A DNA stretch of 64,000 nt from Orobanche coerulescens (Eukaryota > Streptophyta > Magnoliopsida > Lamiales > Orobanchaceae). The position numbers and the translations under genes were made by a program. The DNA lies in assembly GCA_033398695.1 (NCBI GenBank), contig CM065805.1, positions 164,835,787-164,899,786 of the forward strand, in the 5' to 3' direction. Below, piece after piece: positions 1 to 10,308 of this stretch (position 1 is the first letter of the stretch; each line of letters opens with the position of its first letter). Under the pieces are notes generated by a model. The model was not told the DNA's origin and did not search any database. It saw only the letters and a list, made by a program, of their open reading frames with translations.

Positions 1-27
1 GCCGGGCTGACACGGCAGGAACCGGCA

Positions 28-395
28 TAGCGCGCGCTACTGCCGGAAGGCTGCGTGCGCTAACCGGCAGGAGTAGCGCACGTTACGTGGCCGGCCTACG
101 CACGCTATCGGGTCAGGGCAGAGAGGTTCTGAGGTTCTGGACTTGGGTAGGATCGGCAGGTAGCGCACGCTACTATCGGTCGTGGCGCACGCTAACCGGC
201 AGGGGTAGCGCACGCTGTCGTCCGACTAGCGTACGTTACCTGGGCGAGCTGTTTAGTCCAGAGGTTCGGGCAGTCGGCTAGCGCGCGACTTCGGCCGTAG
301 CGCACGCTAGCGGGGGTCGTGCGGGCCCTGGCCGAGGGTACTGGGCCGATACTGGCCGATAGCGCACGCCAGTCCGGGAAGGCTAGCGCACGCTA
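28..395. repeat. Array of CGNNCG dyad motifs in U3 of LTR-alpha
   Basis: About twelve copies of a 12-bp motif close to TAGCGCACGCTA lie between the window start and the TATA box at 408. Each has inverted arms (TAGCG/CGCTA) around two central bases. Copies are irregularly spaced, so this is not a simple tandem repeat. Comparable arrays precede the TATA box in other LTRs of the window. Confidence 0.8.
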
Positions 396-407
396 GTTCT
401 GGCCCAG

Positions 408-460
408 TATAAATGTGACAGAGCAGTCGCATTTTCATTCATTTCTCACTTCCTTCCTTT
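408..460 (+). promoter_or_regulatory. LTR-alpha core promoter (TATA box and pyrimidine patch)
   Basis: TATAAAT at 408-414 is followed within about 50 bp by a pyrimidine-rich stretch (TTCATTTCTCACTTCC-like). The same TATA plus pyrimidine layout occurs in LTRs A, B, D, beta and C, so this is the likely U3/R boundary region. Confidence 0.65.
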
Positions 461-1513
461 TCGCTCCGCGGCCGGCGATTCGGAGGTGGTGAAGCCATGT
501 TGTTTAACAACAAATCCATGAAGTTCTTGAGTTCATAACATTAATCAATCATCCTATACCGTCCTTTGATCCAGCGAATCAAGGTAATCTTTCTTAGAAC
601 CCTAGTTTCTTGAATTTTGGGGTTTTTGCGTTTTTGTCTGATTCGTTCCGTATTATGAATTAATACATGATGGGTATGATTAATCTTGGTAGTATTCTTG
701 TGTTTAACACCATTTAATCCATTGTTCTTTGTCGAATCGAAGTATATTTCTTGATTTCCTTCGAATCGACTTTTTGGGGGATTTGTTCTCGATCTCGTTT
801 TTCATCCGTTTTTGATGGATCGATTTTGGTTAAATGATGTTGTTAAACACATTCTATGGATTGTATATCCATATTTCAACTTGGAATTCCGTTTTCGTGT
901 TTTGTCGGGACGAATCGTGTTCTTGGCCGTTTTGGGGAAAACACTTGAACTTTCGTCATTCGTTCTTTGAATTCAACGGCATTGAGTCGTGCTATGGAAT
1001 TCATTTCATTGTTGTTATTGTCCTTCGTAGTTTATGAATGCGAGTTGGCGATCGGTGGAGTCGGCGGGTTCGTAGTCGGTTCGTGTCAACCTACTTCGGT
1101 CGATTCTCCGCGTTGTTCTTATTCGAGGCAAGTACCTTGTTCATACGCTTCTCGTTTTATGGATATGATGATCGGTGGTTGTCTTGGTGTGTTTGTTTGG
1201 TTATTTGAAATGAATTTCCAAGAGATTCGTTTTGGCCCCGTTAAGGGCTCCTTTTAAAAACGCGTGTGTGTTTTGTGAACGGTGTGTTTTGGGAATTGAT
1301 TATGGTTTGATTGTTTTGAACATAGAATGCTTTGATGATACCCCCTGTTGTTTAAAGTTATGGAATCGTGTATTCCGTATTTAATCTTGTTATTGTGTTT
1401 CGAAGAGTTTGATAATGGTGTCGAGTTAGTGGCCATCTCTAGTGAGTATTCTTAATGAACTTACATTCTTAGCATATTGGTATTGCATGAGTAATGTGTG
1501 TGTGTGTATGCTC

Positions 1514-1642
1514 ACTATGGGTTAGATCCGACGGGGTCTCGGTAGGGGTCCACGGAGGGGTGGATCCGCGAGCTTGCTTTTAACTACTATGGGTTAGATC
1601 CGACGGGGTCTCGGTAGGGGTCCACGGAGGGGTGGATTCGCG
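1514..1642 (+). repeat. Two-copy minisatellite, period 72 bp, in LTR-alpha
   Basis: Two nearly identical copies (from 1514 and from 1586) share a core GATCCGACGGGGTCTC. The inverted relative C carries a different, longer repeat array at the equivalent place (about 43500-43720). Confidence 0.8.
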
Positions 1643-2753
1643 GTTAATTGTGGTGCATTTTGCAAATGTGTTTCGATATTGGCATTTCCGGAAATGAGTG
1701 CTTTTGAATGGTTTTCATGATTGCATGCATCGACTAAGTGTGTAAGAGGTAAGTTGTTCGTTTGGCTTACTTGGCTAGGATGGCACTAGAGTATTTTGTT
1801 GTTTGTGTTAAATTCTTTAATTGTAATTTTGATGTTGGGAGACGAACCATGTTGTCGTTCTCGTGTACTGTGAGTTGATGATATTTGGGGCTAAAATCCC
1901 AAGGGTTTTGTAAAGGTCATTTGACGGATTTGGGGCTAAAATCCCAACGGTTTGGTAAATGTCATTTTACGGAAAGTAAACCTTTGGGGCAGTGACCCCT
2001 TTCATCTTTTGGGTTTTGGAAAAGTAGTATTTGATAATCCTAAATTGTTTTTTTTTATTAAAACTCTCGAGGGCATTCTAAACTGTTTTATAAATTATTT
2101 CCATTGATTTGTGACCTTTCAGTTTTGGAATATTTTTCTCAAACTCTTGCCTCGGGAAGTACTTTTCGTTTCGTTTGGATCTTTGAGGATTCCGGGTTAT
2201 TGTTATTCGTGGAATGTGAATTGTATGACTCGTATTTTTGCACTTGTACTTGCACTAGCGAAATAGTGGAGTTTTGCTAACCCCCGAGTATTCGGGGGGT
2301 GGATGTCTGTTTTTGCATTCAGGTTTTGGAGTATAACACAGGGTCGGCACGAAGGATGATGAAAGATGATCGATACTAATCACATGAGGAACCGTACGTC
2401 GTGTATTGGTTCAGTTGTACTTTATTTTCCGCTGCTATATTTTTCCCGTTGTACGGGTGTGGTTGTGTTTGACCCCTGCGTGGTCATGAGCTGTAATCGA
2501 GTTGTATGTTTTTATTGAAAGGCCAAATCGGTCTACTGAGTCATTTTAGCCTTAAAGGCATCGTTGAGATGTTCTATGTTGTTACCAGCCTGGTAGATCC
2601 TTGAGGAAAGGTTCTACGGCGTGTAATATCCCTGAGCGAATTGGGGGTGTTACACATTGCATCCGTAAAATATTGTATGCAGTAAGGCAGTAGCCTCTGG
2701 ACCGCGATAGCGCACGCTAACAAGGACAGTTAGCACACGCTAATAATAGCCAG

Positions 2754-2805
2754 TATATATATGTGCAGTTGACCATTATTCTTCATTTCGTCCATTCTTC
2801 CTTGC
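2754..2805 (+). promoter_or_regulatory. LTR-beta core promoter
   Basis: TATATAT at 2754-2760 follows two palindromic CGNNCG-type motifs and is followed by a pyrimidine-rich stretch (CTTCATTTCGTCCATTC), the same order as in the other LTRs. Confidence 0.55.
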
Positions 2806-4224
2806 AAACGATAGAGAGGGTTCTGAGAGAGATGTTTGAAGTTCCAAATACTGGATTATGGTGGAGTTAATCATCCATAACAACATTTAAAGCTTAGAAG
2901 TGAGCGAGAACGGATTCAAACTTGGGATTCAATCCATTCCTTCAAAAAGGTAATTACTCTTCATCTTTGGATTTCGTCTTGGAGTGAATGTTGATGCTCT
3001 TAAGTTGATGATTATCATATAAGCAAGTTGATAAGTATGATTATGAGATTGGTTATCGAGTTATGTTGATGTTATGGTTGATATACGGGTATTGATATGA
3101 TTCGAATGGTTTCGAATTGTGTTGTTTATCTTCAAAGAGATATGTTAGCTAATGTCTTCCTTCAATTCGGATCTTTGATGTTGTTTTTGTTAGTTTCTTC
3201 ATATGCTGGTGAACATGGCGATGATTATCAGTTCTTGTTGTTTATGATGTTGATATTTGAGGAAGAAGATGATATGTGATTATATGAATTGGATTAATAG
3301 TTAGATGATTACCTATATGTTAAAGGATATCATATTTAGTTGTTTTGATAGGTATAAACATAGTTCAGAATCACTTAGTGTTCTTGATAATCGCCATATG
3401 TTGATTGGTATCCGAAATGCATGCAACTGCATGTCATTAGCACACGCTAAGCTTACTGGCTAGCGCACGCTAACGGGAGCAACTTAGCACACGGTACGTT
3501 AAGGGATTAAAGTGCGCTAAGTCAACAAACAATGTAGTATATCCTGTTTCGGTTATGAATTTGTGATCGTTTAAGTTGGATTGATCAGACTAGTGGTTAA
3601 TCGTGATATTGTTGAGCCGTTGGGTTTGTGAATTGGTTTTATTGATTGTTGATTGTGAACGAACGTGTTTTTTATCGAATTACTGTAATAGGTTGAGAAT
3701 ATTGATCGGTCATTATAACCGTGTGTTGCGGTCGAGTTCGAGGATGTTCGTGAATTGCATTGATCGGGACCGAGGAACTTGTAGACAACGACAAGGAATT
3801 GGTAACGGCTTCATCGGTATCGAGGCAAGTTATTACTTGCTCAGTTTATAATATATAATGAACGGTTCCCGTTTCATGGATTATAAGTTGTATTTGAGTT
3901 TGGGAATTAAATCATGATGTATATGATTTACATTTGTTGTAAGTATACTTGGTATCGAGGATACATTGTGGTGTAGACGAAGACGTGAATTATCTACCGT
4001 CCGTGACATTGTGGATCGTCGAATATTCAGAATAATGGTTGGTGATGGTTTAGATATCGAGATTGCTCTCGAAGGACTCGGAGCAAGTATTTTAATCATC
4101 TTTGTCATTTTTGTCAATCATGTTGTGATACATTCGTGCATCGTTGTTGTCATGCATTGGTGTATTGTTATTGTCGTGCATTGTGTACTGTTGTTTTGTG
4201 CCGTTGTGTATTGTTGTGATATGT

Positions 4225-4364
4225 CCACCATAGGTTGGCCCGACGGGATAAACATGGGATATCTATAGCTATGTGCGCTGGATCGTTGGACATGTAATGC
4301 CACCATGTGTTGGTCCGACGGGATCATCATGGGGATCTATAGCTGTGTGCGCTGGATCGTTGGA
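4225..4364 (+). repeat. Two-copy minisatellite, period 75 bp, in LTR-beta
   Basis: Copies begin CCACCAT at 4225 and 4300 and share GGTTGGYCCGACGGGAT and GCGCTGGATCGTTGGA. The core resembles that of the B LTR array near 56220. Confidence 0.8.
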
Positions 4365-5430
4365 TTACCATATGTGTTGATTGTTATTGTGCATATGTAT
4401 ATTATGGGTTGCCATAAGTATACATTGTTATTATTGATGTGAGCATATTGACGTTGTCATATGAGTATGCATTTGCCGGTCTTGTGTTAAGACCATGTCC
4501 GTATGTTGTGTTTATCTGATCTTGGATTAGGCTGACGTGATTTCATCGTTGCATTTCATATCTTGAGTTATGCTCCGTATTTCCTTTGGTACTTGTCTTT
4601 GATGAACAATCGATTATCGTGTTGAGATGTGATGATGTTACCCGATGGATTGGGCTGGACAGAGTTAGTATATTTCGTAACAGTGAGTTATAATAATGTT
4701 TTGAGAACCTTGGGTATTGTTGAGATACAATACAGATATTTCAGTATGAGCTTATTGTGTTGTCGAAAGGATACGAGATGTGAACTTTGGTAATTATTAT
4801 CACGAGTAAGTAAAGTTATGACGGTAAGATTACATTGGTCGTATTCTTACTTAATATTTTCATTGGTATGTAATTATTGACGTGATGTGATGGTTATCAT
4901 TGTTGGATATTATGGCTGACCCCGTCGTGGGCTTTCTTTTTAGGTTCTTGGATTATCAAGCTTGTAGAGGCCGTGGAGAGATGAGCTTCCCGGAGGATAC
5001 TGGCTAGGGCATGTATTTATGTATTGAGTTTCCTGATCAGTTCTTGTATTCCGCTGCTAGAGTATTTTTATTGTTTGTCTTTTTCCGCTGCGTGAGTATT
5101 TTTAAATGGTCTTTTGGTATCTGGTAACTTGGGGTTACTTTGGAAATCATTTCCTAATCTATTCTGTCGGTACATGTAAGCGATAGCTTAACATATGTTT
5201 TTTTTTAAACTTTTGAGTTTTGGCATTTCGGGTCTTGTGGTTTCAAATGATATTTTACGACGGTTTTGATAAACAAGTTTAATAAAGTCTTCGAATGTTT
5301 TAAATAGATAATACCGTCGTTAGCCTCTTGGGCATTTGTAAATGTTTGCGAAAATTTCCTTCAGTCTTGTGGGTTCCATCTCAGGGCCCACGACACTGTA
5401 ATATTCCTGGATGGCTCTGGTGGTGTTACA

Positions 5431-6012
5431 ATACGAATCGTGATTATGAATTTGACAAGAATATTATCTTTCTTTGAGGATATGTGTTCATATGAGTCGA
5501 ATGATCCTAAGTGTAGTTTGGAATGAGTTTGATATATATGAACAAGGGATAATCATATCATGTTGAATTTAAGTTTGAATTCGGAATTGAATATGTTGAT
5601 TAAACTTGCTTCGTGCTAGAATCAACTGTTATTGAGATCACCGGATTATGAGATTGAATTGAAGGTATGAATTCAGATTTGTTTGGCATAAGAACATTTG
5701 ATCCGTACATAATTGGAATACTATCGAGTCGTATGATGTGGACGGATAATTATAAAGTTTACGGTTAATTTTGGAATACGATTATTCATGATAATAACCG
5801 GTATTTGTTTCTATGAATTTACGAATATGAACAAGGAGTCTTGTTGATTCATATTTGGAATTGAAGTTGGAATCGAGTATGTTATGAAATCTTTAATATC
5901 GAGATGAATTGATCATTTATATGAACATCGGTATATGGAATCGTAGTATGGTTATGGATTCGTGATTGATTGATGTAGGTTGTTTGGATATGTAATTATT
6001 CGAGATATTGTG
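5431..6012 (+). repeat. D 5' LTR, segment 1
   Basis: This segment matches about 24740-25320 in the 3' LTR almost base for base. It ends in TTGTG (6008-6012), the left copy of the Sirevirus TSD. No gene. Confidence 0.85.
6008..6012. other. TSD (left) of Sirevirus S
   Basis: TTGTG matches 20598-20602. The uninterrupted sequence is seen in the D 3' LTR near 25318-25325. Confidence 0.9.
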
Positions 6013-7210
6013 TGTTGGCCACTAAGTATACTGGATACAGCTTGGAAAGTAATTTAAACAACAAGTTGTACTGATTTTAAATCTGAGTGCGTAGCGGAAG
6101 TCTTAAATACTGTAAGTTGCTGTGGATACAGCAACTCCATGTGCAGTGTATACTTAAATAATCACAGTAATTAAAACAACTAAGGCAGAAGGTAAATAAC
6201 ACAATATTTAAAGTGGTTCGAGGTAAACCCCTCTACGTCCACTGGTCCTCCACACAGGAGTAAAAAGTTTATTATAATTACTGCGTACACAACTACCTAA
6301 TTATAACAACACATAATCAATATATCGTTCACATAGATTGATATAAAGATCTTAGCTTTAACCATTCACACAGATTGGTTTGAGCTAATGCTTGACTGGC
6401 TTCTTCACACACAGTTCTGAAGCTTCGTCTTCTTCGATGCAATTCCCTCACACACAGTTCTGGAGTAGCAACGATTACTCAGTCCACACAGGGCTGATCT
6501 GGGTTTGTTCAAAGGATAGAACAGGGTATGAACAACAGCTTTGACTTTCTGAGCTTCTAGATGATGAAGTGTTGTTCAATATGTTGAGCACTGTATATCT
6601 CTTAGATCTGAGTTGCAGTAAGCTTCTGGAGATATGTTTTGCTCTGATGAATATATTTATAGCTTTGTTACTTGGTAACTGATCTTCAACGCCTTGATGA
6701 GATATATATAGCCTTCTGGAAAATATATCCGTTGGGATAAATCCGTTGAGCAAGATTCCGTTCCAACGGGATGAAAAGCACAATCCGGATTTAGCGGGAT
6801 TTGAAGATCTTCTGACTTACAGTATTTAAATACTTTATCCTTGAGTATTTAAATAATTCTTTATCAACGGGACTTGACTTCTAGTGGGAACTGAAGTTTC
6901 CTTATTTGTCCTGTTGAGAGCTGTATGGAAGATCACTGTATTGACAATTCGAGACAACTTCCATACTTAGTCTTTTATAAGACTTCTTAGGTGTACTGAA
7001 GGGTTCCACTATATGCTGGATCTTATGATAGTCTTTCGATACAGGTTGACACTTCAACTCTTCGATACAATTTCCTTACTGTATTGAGGATTGGTCATAT
7101 TGTCAAAACCTTTCATCACTATTCGATACAAGGTTTGATTATCCTGGCTGTTTCGATACCGAATATTGTTATCCCAATAATTTCGATACAGGGTTTTTGT
7201 TATCCCAACA
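6013..7210 (-). repeat. Sirevirus 3' LTR
   Basis: 1198 bp, nearly identical to 19401-20597, with TG/CA ends. It contains a TATATATA (minus strand) at 6703-6710 as candidate promoter TATA box, and several GATACAG-type heptamers (6034, 6125, 7038, 7185). Short ORFs inside it have no support as genes. Confidence 0.93.
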
Positions 7211-7224
7211 ATTTCCCCCTTTTT
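7211..7224 (-). other. Sirevirus terminal polypurine tract
   Basis: On the minus strand AAAAAGGGGGAAAT directly abuts the 3' LTR, the expected priming site for plus-strand DNA synthesis. Confidence 0.85.
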
Positions 7225-7710
7225 GACAATTTGCCAAGACTTTAAATCTTTCAAGTCCTTCTTGATGATGCCAAAACCTTTTTCATGAAGCGAATGACTT
7301 TCTTGATGACTTCAGGCAGATTTCTTGGTCTTCTGTCAAATGGTCTGTCTTTCAGCAACTTAGTCTAATTTATGAAGCGCTTTCGCAGCGAGTTCAATCT
7401 GACTAAGAATTTTACGACTTAAGCTTATGATTGGCGCGCAGGCACAATCTTACAATGTATTCTAAATGCATACAACTGAAATTATGAACTGTTCGTAGAC
7501 AAGTTCGTATAGCTTAATTTTCAAACAAGTTTCTATACTTGTGATTGTTATCTCAACAATTTAAGTTATGTAATCATACATCAACACAGTAGATTACGAG
7601 TTGTAATCTTTCAAGACAGGCAAACATTTTTATTGATATTCAAAAAAATAGAGTACACGGTTTGCTGTTTCGAAATAAAAATTACAAACAAAACTAATAT
7701 ACTAAGGATT
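7225..7710 (-). other. Sirevirus 3' untranslated region
   Basis: About 490 bp between the last env-like reading frame and the PPT. It is AT-rich; no ORF or structure is recognised beyond isolated ATCTCAACAATT-like echoes of the LTR end. Confidence 0.5.
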
Positions 7711-8095
7711 TCAGCTCCTATAGTCCGCATGTCTCCATGGCTTTTTCCCTGGGTAATTCTCGGTTCCACGCCACCAGTGCTGTAGGGAGTCGTTGCCTCG
7801 ATCTAGGTATATTGCTCTACCATCGTAGGATCTGTCAAAGGCAAGAATACAGTCTTCTGGATGGGTGATCCGATCTCCTCTTTTATGCTTGGATTTCATA
7901 TCAAGCTAGAGAGGAAGCTTTCCGTCTTCTAACTTCTTCGTGAATTTGTCTGCAGCCTCCGCTAATGTCTTATAACCTTTGAAGATAGGGGATTCCTTGA
8001 TGAGTTTAACAAAATATCTCATCAGCTCATTTTTCCTCCATTGCTTCACCTCTTCGGCAGTTGGATGGCGGTTGGTTGGCAGACGAATTTCAGAA

Positions 8096-10308
8096 TGCAA
8101 CGCCCCGATTTCGCATATACATTTATTGTGAATTATAGAAAATATGTTCAATTTTATTAAATTAATGCCCGAATAATTTTATCATTTAATCCATTTTAAT
8201 TTCATGATCATGCAAATTCATTTATTTCATTATAATTCATGTCAACTCGATTTTCTCATTTTCAATTCAAGTCAATGTTTGCATTTCGTCAATTCTAGAC
8301 CCGATTCTTATATAAATTATATTCATCTTATTAATTAGCTCATACCACATTATTTCTATTATTAATATTATATTATTATTATTATTATTTTGGCCGAAAC
8401 AATTTTCTACTCCAAATTTTATTATTAAGCTCAATATTGCTATTTTAGCCCGATTATTATTTAAATGGCCCAAATGATTTTCTTGTTCCGTTCTCTTTCG
8501 AATAGAGTTCGCACCTTCTCAAAATTCCTAGAGTCCAAAATCCCTCAACCTAGACCTACACCTATAAATACCTTTCTTTTCTACATCAGCCCGTCCATAT
8601 ACGCACAAATCTCTCCACACACACGCAGAATACATTTTTTTTCTTCTTTCTGTAAATCATCAGAAGAGTTCATCTTCTGCATGTCTTCTCCTCCAAAAAA
8701 GAAAAAGAAAAGGACAGAGTATTCATTCATCTCTACACCACAATCTGCAAAGTTCAATCGGCCCAACCAGCATTCCAAATCAGGAATCAAACCTTTGGCA
8801 ACCTGTCGGAACTACCAGAACAACTCAAAACCGTGCCCAAAATCCAGCCACCACCACTTTTAAAACTAGAACCACCAATTACCCAAAACCACCTTTCAAT
8901 CCACAAAACCCCAATTTCAGTACAACCCAAATCTACCTGCGGACTCTGGCGAGGCCTTGAAACTCGAAGCCACAAACCAGATATCAAACTCAAATTGGAG
9001 TTAAATCAGAACTCGACTTGATCCGTCCCCTTCTGTTCATCATGCCGCTGCACTACGACCACTTCGCCGGTCGTTTATCTTTTCCAATTTATGCGGAGCC
9101 CCTTTGCGTGTATAGGAAGAGAAAGAGACGGAATCTGAGAAATAGTTCGGGAGAGAGAGTATCGAGATCTCACTCATTCATTGGTGTTTGGGGGCTGACT
9201 TCTTCAGCGTATGAAATGGAATTTTATATCCACTATTATGGTCTACTTTCAATTTCAATTTGTAGTTTCCAACTCGTTTAATTTAACCCCTAATTTACCT
9301 ATTATTTCGAATTGACCCCTGCTGCTTTTTGACAAATCTTAATTTAACCTCTTAGTTATTAACTCTTTCAAATTAACTCCATTCAGTTTTTAAATATTTC
9401 GATTCAGACTCTTTTTTTACTCCAATATAAATACTTTTAACCCGTATCTATTAGTTCTTTTTTATCCCTTTTATTTTTTCAGAATATATCTATGAGATAT
9501 GTATTGATAATTTAGTTTTAATCTATGCCTCGTATTTTATTCCCAGTTATTATATATTTATAAATTATAATAATATTGATTATCATTATTGTTAATTGTA
9601 GATAATAACAAGAATTTACAGGCCTAGGATTGTCGAGTCAAGTATCTTCATCATATTCAAGTTCAAGAACTGCATTTTATCCAGTGTGGGGATTTATTAC
9701 GCTTTTGTTTATTTTAATTGCTTTATATATTGTCTCGTATGTGCACGTGAAATCAGTCAGAAGCACTTAAATGTGCAATTAGTCAGAAGCACTTAAATGT
9801 GCAACCAGTCAGAAGCACTTAAATGTGCAATCAGTCAGAAGCACTTAAATGTGCAAGTCAGTCAGAAGCACTTAATTGTGCATAAAGCCTTCGGGCTAGC
9901 CGATGGGCTTCAGAATTTATCAGTCATGTTGTTTATACTTGCTAATATATTTAGTAATTAATGTAGACATATTGCGTACTCTCCACACTGAGCGAGTTGG
10001 AAGCTTACCCCACTATTTAACCCCTTTCAGGTTGAGGAGCTCGATGTGGCATGCGATTGAGAGTGGGATGATCAAGCTGGTGATTAAATGTTTATTTATT
10101 AAATATCATTTCTCTAAAATTATGTTTTACGAACAAGTATTCGATTTGTTTTAATTTCACGTCGAAGTTTATTTTTATTTAATGGTGACTTGAAAATATT
10201 ACTTGCGATTATTAAGTTTGCCTTTTTAAAATGTATTTCTGCTGCAAAATTTTTATTTATTCTTCTTTAAATTAGAAGAATTATTTTTTTAGAAAAGTGG
10301 TCATTACA
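8096..10308 (+). repeat. Solo LTR nested in the Sirevirus env-like ORF
   Basis: 2213 bp beginning TGCAACGCCCCGA and ending GTCATTACA, flanked by the perfect TSD CAGAA (8091-8095 and 10309-10313). There is no internal region, PBS or second LTR, so it is a solo LTR left by LTR-LTR recombination. TATAAATA at 8563-8570 supports plus orientation. Small ORFs such as the one at 8465-8863 are low-complexity and not credible genes. Confidence 0.9.
9755..9880 (+). repeat. 26-bp tandem repeat, five copies, in the solo LTR
   Basis: Five consecutive units of AGTCAGAAGCACTTAAATGTGCA plus a variable spacer. Each unit contains the inverted pair GCAC...GTGC and can form a small hairpin. The array is followed by another small hairpin, AAGCC-TTCG-GGCTT. 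Confidence 0.9.

Larger units (their letters stand above)
1..2654 (+). repeat. LTR-alpha, gypsy-type LTR (5' end outside window)
   Basis: This is most of a long terminal repeat ending in GGGGGTGTTACA at 2654. Its body matches, in inverted orientation, the LTR at 42423-45106 (same family), which supports the LTR identity and the 3' end. Order within it: CGNNCG palindrome array, TATA box, pyrimidine patch, a splice-donor-like AAG/GTAATC at 584, a GC-donor-like GAG/GCAAGT at 1128, a two-copy minisatellite, a GC-rich hairpin at 2281-2298 and a T-rich stretch ending CAG at 2330-2332. No long ORF fits a known protein. It lies inside LTR-beta, which resumes at 2655. Whether it is a solo LTR or the 3' LTR of an element starting upstream cannot be told from this window. 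Confidence 0.85.
2655..5430 (+). repeat. LTR-beta, 3' portion, interrupted by LTR-alpha
   Basis: Sequence after the end of LTR-alpha is the remainder of a second gypsy-type LTR, ending TGGTGTTACA at 5430. CATTG at 2655-2659 is the candidate TSD of LTR-alpha; its partner lies outside the window. This LTR has CGNNCG motifs at 2706-2745 and 3438-3495, a TATA box, a donor-like AAG/GTAATT at 2950, a GAG/GCAAGT at 3825 inside a 16-bp palindrome, a two-copy minisatellite and a T-rich tract ending TAG at 4941-4943. Its last 500 bp resemble the same part of the D LTR, so beta and D are related families. No gene is visible. Confidence 0.8.

Noticed and set aside
3966..4268. 100-codon ORF rich in Val, Ile and Cys in LTR-beta
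   Set aside because: It is the translation of a GTTGTTATTGT-type simple-sequence stretch and runs into a minisatellite, not a membrane protein.
8465..8863. 132-codon plus-strand ORF in the solo LTR
   Set aside because: Low-complexity Ser/Pro/Lys composition with no recognisable domain; it spans the LTR promoter region. Treated as chance.
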